Of a DNA stretch of 64,000 bases, positions 58,756-64,000 are shown in pieces. The translations under genes were made by a program, and so were the position numbers. The stretch is from Clarkia xantiana subsp. parviflora (taxonomy: Eukaryota; Streptophyta; Magnoliopsida; Myrtales; Onagraceae): positions 44,682,441-44,746,440 of the forward strand of contig JAPTYO010000008.1 of assembly GCA_036873135.1 (NCBI GenBank). Direction: 5' to 3'. Below the pieces are notes generated by a model. It saw nothing but the letters and a program-made list of their open reading frames with translations, was not told the origin of the DNA and searched no databases. How positions within the stretch are numbered: the first letter of the stretch is position 1; the number at the start of each line of letters is the position of its first letter.

Positions 58756-59584
58756 GGATTAAAGGTCCTTTTGGTACCACATGTTTGCAAAAATTACACT
58801 GTTCATACCACTAGTATTTTTTTGTACCGAATTGGTACCATATGTTTCCAAACCTTACTGTTTTGGTACCTCCGTTAGGGTTCTGTCAAAAACAGCCGTT
58901 AAATGGAATGTGACATGCACGTGACCAGCCCAAAACTTTCAATTTTGTTACAGTTTAGTCCATCTAATACATCCCTAACTTTTATTTTGTTCAATTTAGT
59001 CCTAAAACTTCAAAACCAAACCATTTTCCCAAATTGACCTAGCCGGACTTAGCCTATGGCTAGGTCCGATCCTGGGTCGGGGTCGCCTGGGTCCGGCGAC
59101 CATGACCCAGGGTCGGACCTAGCCCTAGGCTAGGTCCGGCTAGGTCAATTGGGACCTAGCCCCAATTGAGTTAAATTGGGGCTAGATCCAATTGACCTAG
59201 CCGGACCTAGCTTAGGGCTAGGTCCGACCCTGGGTCAGGGTCCCCTGGGTCCGGTGACCCCGACCCAGGGTCGGACCTAGCCCATGGCTAGGTCCGGCTA
59301 GGTCAATTTGGGGAAATGGTTTGATTTTGAAGTTTTAGGACTAAATTGAACAAAATAAAAGTTAGGGATGTATTATATGGACTAAATTGTAACAAAATTG
59401 AAAGTTTTGGGCTGGTCACGTGCATGGCACATGCCATTTAACGGCCGTTTTTGACGGAACCCTAACGGAGGTACCAAAACAGTAAGGTTTGGAAACATAT
59501 GGTACCAATTCGGTACGGAAAAATACTAGTGGTATGAACAGTGTAATTTTTGCAAACATGTGGTACCAAAAGGACCTTTAACCC
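58756..59584. mobile_element. Large foldback DNA transposon, Mutator-like
   Basis: 829 bp whose two halves are near-perfect inverted complements, from ggattaaaggtccttttgg to its complement. A perfect 9-bp target duplication tattgtcaa flanks it (58747-58755, 59585-59593), fitting Mutator-like elements. The ends and inner words (ttgttcaatttagtcctaaa, gtcacgtg) resemble the foldback at 25305-25834. Confidence 0.82.
59037..59310. repeat. Nested palindromes in the centre of the foldback
   Basis: The G+C-rich centre has two blocks, each internally palindromic around ccctgggtcggggtc-like and ctaggtccggctagg-like words, and the blocks are also inverted copies of each other about the centre near 59172. 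Confidence 0.8.
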
Positions 59585-60421
59585 TATTGTCAATATTGAT
59601 AGATATTGGTTGCCTAAAGACTGAGAATATATATATAATGTTGATAGATTTATATCTCTAAATATAGAATCTTGACAATAAATATATATATGTATATATA
59701 TATATATATATGTTTGTGCCCAATTATATATATATATATATTATGTAAATATTAATTATTGTTACTTGGAGCCTAAGTTAAGTTTTTGGTGGATTTTAAA
59801 ACTCTACTTAGCCAACAAGTAATCAATTCGGCCGAACCCTAAAGGTTAATAGGCCGTTCCAATTTTACACATCCGGGTCAAGTCAACCGACCCGGAGACC
59901 AAGGGAACCCGAACCAAACTGAACCGGGTCAGGTTCCACGGGTCCAAACCGGAGCGGGTTAACTACCGGATTTTCTCAATTGGTCAGACCCATCCTGGTC
60001 GGGTCAGGCCGCTGCAACTGAAAAGGGTCGAACCGACCCAGTTTGCATAAAGAACCGAACTGAATTCCTATTTTAAACCGGACCGGTCCGGCCAAACCTT
60101 ATTAAATCGAACCAGACCGGCCGAACCGGCCCGAATCGAACCGGATTTGACTGAACCAAGTCAACATAAAATAGAATGGTCAAATTTTAAAATCCTTATG
60201 TTTTCGAACTCTAAAATTACCTACACAATTCTTATTGGTTTAATATTTTCATGTTTTAATTAAACCTGATGCCTAGTTTCAATTATGGAGATGGATCTTG
60301 GAAATGCATGATTTTGGGACTGAGTCATTTAGTGGGCTGGATTGTAATTTCTATTTAATTGATATTATTGCATGATTAAATGTGTCGACTTGGCTATATC
60401 AAGCTAGCTGGATATTGCATG

Positions 60422-61019
60422 TGTTAGATTACGGGGAGTAATCACTATGGACACTAAATCATGGTACATGCTAGTAATCGAAATTACACAGCGGAAGATT
60501 TGCACATACCTCAAACGTTGTCCGTAGTCCCAAGATCCTTCCTGCAGGCAGTTCACGATCCTCCGGTCGGCACCCGTAGAGGTTCCGGTTAAGGAAGCCT
60601 ACGTGGTATGTTCTCCACAGCAAAGCCTCTGATCGATTCTTGGCAGGGGACAGATCTCTAGAGTGTTTGCTAGAAAGCAAATTGGCACACCCTTTGGTGG
60701 TGGATAGGTTCAGCCGAATATGGTTGTTTCCGGGGGAGGGTTTTCTCTCAAAACACCACTTAAAGGTAATTGTGATTAACCCTAATAAAACCCCTAACTC
60801 CCCATATATATAGGAGGTGTAAAGTGGACAAAAATCAACTTTACCCTTACTAAATAATTCGGCCGGCCACATGTATAGGAAGGCCCAATTTTGGGCCTCT
60901 CATGTCAACTGGGATTTGGGTCTTGCCCAATTTCCTAATGTGACATTTACCCAATTAACTTAGCTAACATATACATATAACGGGCTTCCATTTACGGTGC
61001 CCATCACCATATGCTTACA
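60422..61019 (-). mobile_element. Copia G 3' LTR
   Basis: 598 bp, tgttagattacgggg to catatgcttaca. The polypurine tract reads ggtgagtgggagc on the minus strand just inside. Closest in text to the LTR at 933-1531. Confidence 0.85.
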
Positions 61020-62160
61020 GCTCCCACTCACCGGAATGGGAGGGTTCCTGTTAATGTATTGTCATCCAAATCTGCATCAACATTTCACTCCTTCGATATG
61101 GTCCTTGTTTCGGAACAGTTCATACGAGGTTTGCCGTGCGACCGGCGGATACGACGGGCATCGTGCTACTCATCTGTTAGGAGTATTGTAGCTCCTGTTG
61201 AACGTTGATTCCCTTATCTCTAATCAACCTCTTATAAACAACATTTGTATAGTACCGCGATGTATCCTAGGTCAACTGATAATTTTACTTATGCCTAGTT
61301 TCCACATAGGAACACTTGTCCATGGCATCCATACAAGTATTCATAACCTTCAACTAATATCCGGTTGGTGGCCACCTAGTGAATACAAGAGTCGGTGAAT
61401 TAAAGGTGGACTTGACCATCCCCATCGCTCATATCCTTAGTCAAACCTAATCGGTTTCCAAAGACGTGGTCACTGGGCCTTTTTGTTCAGCACTACGCTC
61501 GTACGCCGGGAAGCGAGCATTGAGCCTGACCTTAGATATGAGTTCTGAGTCCGTGAGGATACTTTAGGTGCCTCTTCATAAGGCTCCTGGGATCAATAAC
61601 ACGCTCGAGGTGATGAAGTTTGCGCCCGCTAGAATCACGAGGATTCCTTCCTAGCACAACCGAGCTGTGACCCCGTGGTCGAACATGGCACGCGTAGTAT
61701 GAAACATGCGTTGCTAGCATACCTGAACCTTTTGGGTTGACAGGAAAGGGATATGTCAATCATGCTATCACAGATTCTCATCTGGCCCAGAATGTGATTT
61801 AATGACGAACGAAGTTCATCACGACGATATGCAAAACGAAGATCATGTTGAGTTACTTTGAAACTATACAATCGTCTTGCTTAATCAGGTTTATCCCCCT
61901 GATTCTTAGCTAGTCTTGCTTGGTAGAGACCTCCCTCCAGCGCAAGACGACCGTACTTGTGTAATGAGGTAATGCCCACATTCGACATAGTTTGGCAGTG
62001 GATTGCGTCCTCCTACGACTTATTTTATAGACATTAAATCTGATGTAATCAAAACCTTATGACGTCGATTGATCATAAACTCAGCTGCAATTCTTTCGCT
62101 TACAAAAAAAAAAAACTTTCTAATATCAAAATGTTATCACAGATACATGCCACTACTAAA
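61020..62160 (-). mobile_element. Copia G 3' non-coding region
   Basis: About 1.1 kb, colinear with 14949-16076. No gene is seen. Confidence 0.7.
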
Positions 62161-62900
62161 CCCTATCAAATCCAAGCAATTTTATGTGCTTTTCGAATGT
62201 CTCCCTGCGAGTGGTTTAGTTAATGGGTCCGCTACCATGTTATTGGTGGACAAGTATTCCATAGTGATTATATTGTCTACTCTCATAAAATTTATTATAA
62301 AATATTTCACATCAATGTGTTTGGTCTTACTATGGTACTTCAGATTCTTAACTGCCGCAATGGCTGCTTGACTGTCAGAGAAGACCTTCACAGGTTTATT
62401 CTCGACATCGCCACCAAGCAGCGCAGTTAGAAACCTTTTTAAGCTGGACCGTTTCCTGTGCATTCTTAGAGAGGGCTACAAATTCTGATTCCATTGTAGA
62501 CAGCGCGACACAAATTTGCTTGTTGCTCGTCCATGAGATGGCGGCATTAGCAAGGAGGATTACTCTTCCTGTGGTGGACTTACGATCATCCGGATCGCCA
62601 CCATGGTCGGCGACAATGTAACCGGTCAATTCTAACTTCCTGACCTCATAGCACAGTGCATAATCGGCAATACCTTTTCAGATAACGAATTATTCGTTTT
62701 ACAATCTTTAAATGTTGATGGCCAGGATCTGATAGGAAACGTGCTACTAGGATCATGGCGTAACAGATATCCGAACGGGTGCATTGCATGGCGTACATCA
62801 AACTACCGACCATGCTAAAATATCATGCACCCTTCATCTGTTTATGCTCTGCCAGGTTCTTGGGGTTGTCTCATTTTGACAGTGCGCACCCAAACACCAC
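62161..62900 (-). pseudogene. Copia G RNase H, broken
   Basis: Shows ADHGGDPDDRKSTTGRV, CVALSTMESEFVALS, SDSQAAIAAVKNLKYHSKTKHID and NNMVADPLTKPL. It is split between frames near 62430. The motif that should read YSDAD reads YIVAD, so the first catalytic Asp is lost. The 62650-62900 stretch continues upstream in further frames. Confidence 0.85.
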
Positions 62901-63560
62901 CGATGTTTCCACGGGTTTTGGCATCAACAATTTGTTGATATAAGATTCTTGAGATAGACATAATTTCCGGGTAGCCCGATCTATAGCAGTCTCAATGCCT
63001 AAGATATACGTGGCCTCTCACATGTCTTTCATCTCAAATACAGATGCCAACAAGGACTTTGACTTGTTCATTAATACTCACGTCGTTTGCGACAATGAGT
63101 ATGTCCTCCACGTATAAGGTTAAGATGATATACTTAGACCCGGAGGTCTTATAATACACGCACGGATCCTTGTGAAAAATTCATAAATCCGTTTCCTACG
63201 ATTTCCTCGTGGAATCTGCGGTACCATTACTGAGATGACTGTTTAAGACCGTAGATGGACTTTTGGATTTTACAAACTTTACGATCGTTACCAGGAGTAA
63301 TGAAACCCTCTGGTTGCTTCATGTAAATCTCTTCCTCCAGGTTTCCGAGGAGGAATGCGGTCTTAATACCCCTTTGGTGCAGTTCGAAATCGAGACCTGC
63401 GACCAAGACCATAAATGGTCCTTACCGTGGTTTTACGCACAGTTGGTGAGTATGTTTCGTCAAAGTCCACTCCGTGAAGTTGGTTATAGCCTTTCGCAAC
63501 AAGTCGAGCTTTGTATTGCTCGACCTTTTTCCATTAGTGGTGAGCCTTCGGTCAAGACTC
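62901..63560 (-). pseudogene. Copia G reverse transcriptase, broken
   Basis: Frame 63227-63412 includes LHQRGIKTAFLLGNLEEEIYM and KSIYGLKQSS. The family motif MDVKTAFL reads RGIKTAFL, removing the first catalytic Asp. The remaining RT is spread over several frames down to about 62901. Confidence 0.82.
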
Positions 63561-64000
63561 ACCTTATCCTTATGCCCATGTGGGTAGCAGGTAAATCAAC
63601 TATAGACTATAATGGCTTTTATTTAGGCGATCTCTCTCATTTATTATTTTCCTCTATTTCTTCACTTGAGGTCTTTCTGATGCAGGCCAATAGTCGTTAG
63701 AGTGAGGTTATCACCCTTCTAGATGGGATACTTCTTTGGAGAAGTTCGATGCCTTTGACTTTCGTCTAGGCTTGTTTATCCCGTCTTTGAGTCTTAACGT
63801 CTCTCCCACTCGGAATAAAGCCCCTTATCGGAGCATTTCTTCCAATTGGGATCAATTCCCCCACTCAAAATAATGCTTCTTATCGGAGCATCACTTCTAT
63901 TTGGGTACAAGAGCAGTGCTTAAAACTTGACCAACAACTTTCCTTGGACGACTTCTCGGTCTCGGAGTTTTACTTCCAAGATGAATTCCTTGATCACTAG
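63561..64000 (-). mobile_element. Copia G integrase-RT linker, decayed
   Basis: Repeated 'ctcccactcggaataa' and 'cttatcggagcat' words match the linker at 17720-17900 and 52850-52990. No open frame. Confidence 0.6.

Larger units (their letters stand above)
58286..60421 (+). mobile_element. Copia F leader
   Basis: Non-coding leader in plus orientation, complementary in text to the leaders at 20107-22151 and 55195-57262, with ccggaccggtccgg-rich sequence (59860-60160) and TA runs. It is interrupted by the foldback at 58756-59584 and ends at the copia G insertion. Confidence 0.72.
60422..64000 (-). mobile_element. Copia G, minus strand, runs off right edge
   Basis: 3' LTR 60422-61019, conserved 3' non-coding region 61020-62160, then RNase H, RT and linker. 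The 5' LTR is beyond the window, where the target duplication gcatg (60417-60421) should recur. Confidence 0.85.

Overview
This window is plant nuclear DNA, almost certainly from a dicot. It holds one recognisable single-copy host gene, an ABI4-type AP2/ERF transcription factor, surrounded by deeply nested transposable elements. The background is A+T-rich with long microsatellites. The LTR elements use an initiator-Met-tRNA-type primer site. Calls rest on reading the sequence; no alignment or database search was run.

Layout. 1-1531: leader and 5' LTR of a minus-strand Ty1-copia element that runs off the left edge. 1532-2640: diverged minisatellite with a Tat-like gypsy LTR signature. 2745-3740: decayed plus-strand copia LTR and leader. 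3740-4886: decayed LTR of a non-coding LTR family (called LARD here). 4887-5372: poly(A)-tailed retro-remnant. 5373-10015: CACTA element with a four-exon, once-frameshifted transposase. 10016-14368: host island with ABI4. 14374-22737: complete but degenerate copia element with TSD gatcc. 22917-36764: an old LARD copy (D) whose LTR was split by LARD A (23405-36189); A carries a Mutator-like foldback and a chromodomain gypsy element (27442-32746). 36765-50199: copia element C, interrupted by the young LARD B (38922-46831, TSD cgttc) and by a hAT-like element, and ending in an inverted LTR. 50200-50786: LINE endonuclease fragment. 50787-60421: plus-strand copia element F (LTR and leader), interrupted by deleted copia element E (50937-57851, TSD ccaca) and a second foldback (58756-59584). 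60422-64000: minus-strand copia element G, running off the right edge.

The most notable system is the LARD family. Two copies (A and B) are colinear over about 5 kb of internal sequence, have 1.36-1.39 kb LTRs, a shared primer site and polypurine tract, and several different tandem-repeat arrays, but no gag or pol. B has the more similar LTRs by eye, so the family was mobilised in trans fairly recently by a partner not present here. Second is the copia C end, where antisense integrase sequence runs directly into an inverted LTR, is tandemly duplicated with that junction, and has a hAT element exactly at the duplication breakpoint.

Apart from ABI4, no intact protein-coding gene is seen. All transposon genes carry frameshifts, stops, deletions or active-site changes.
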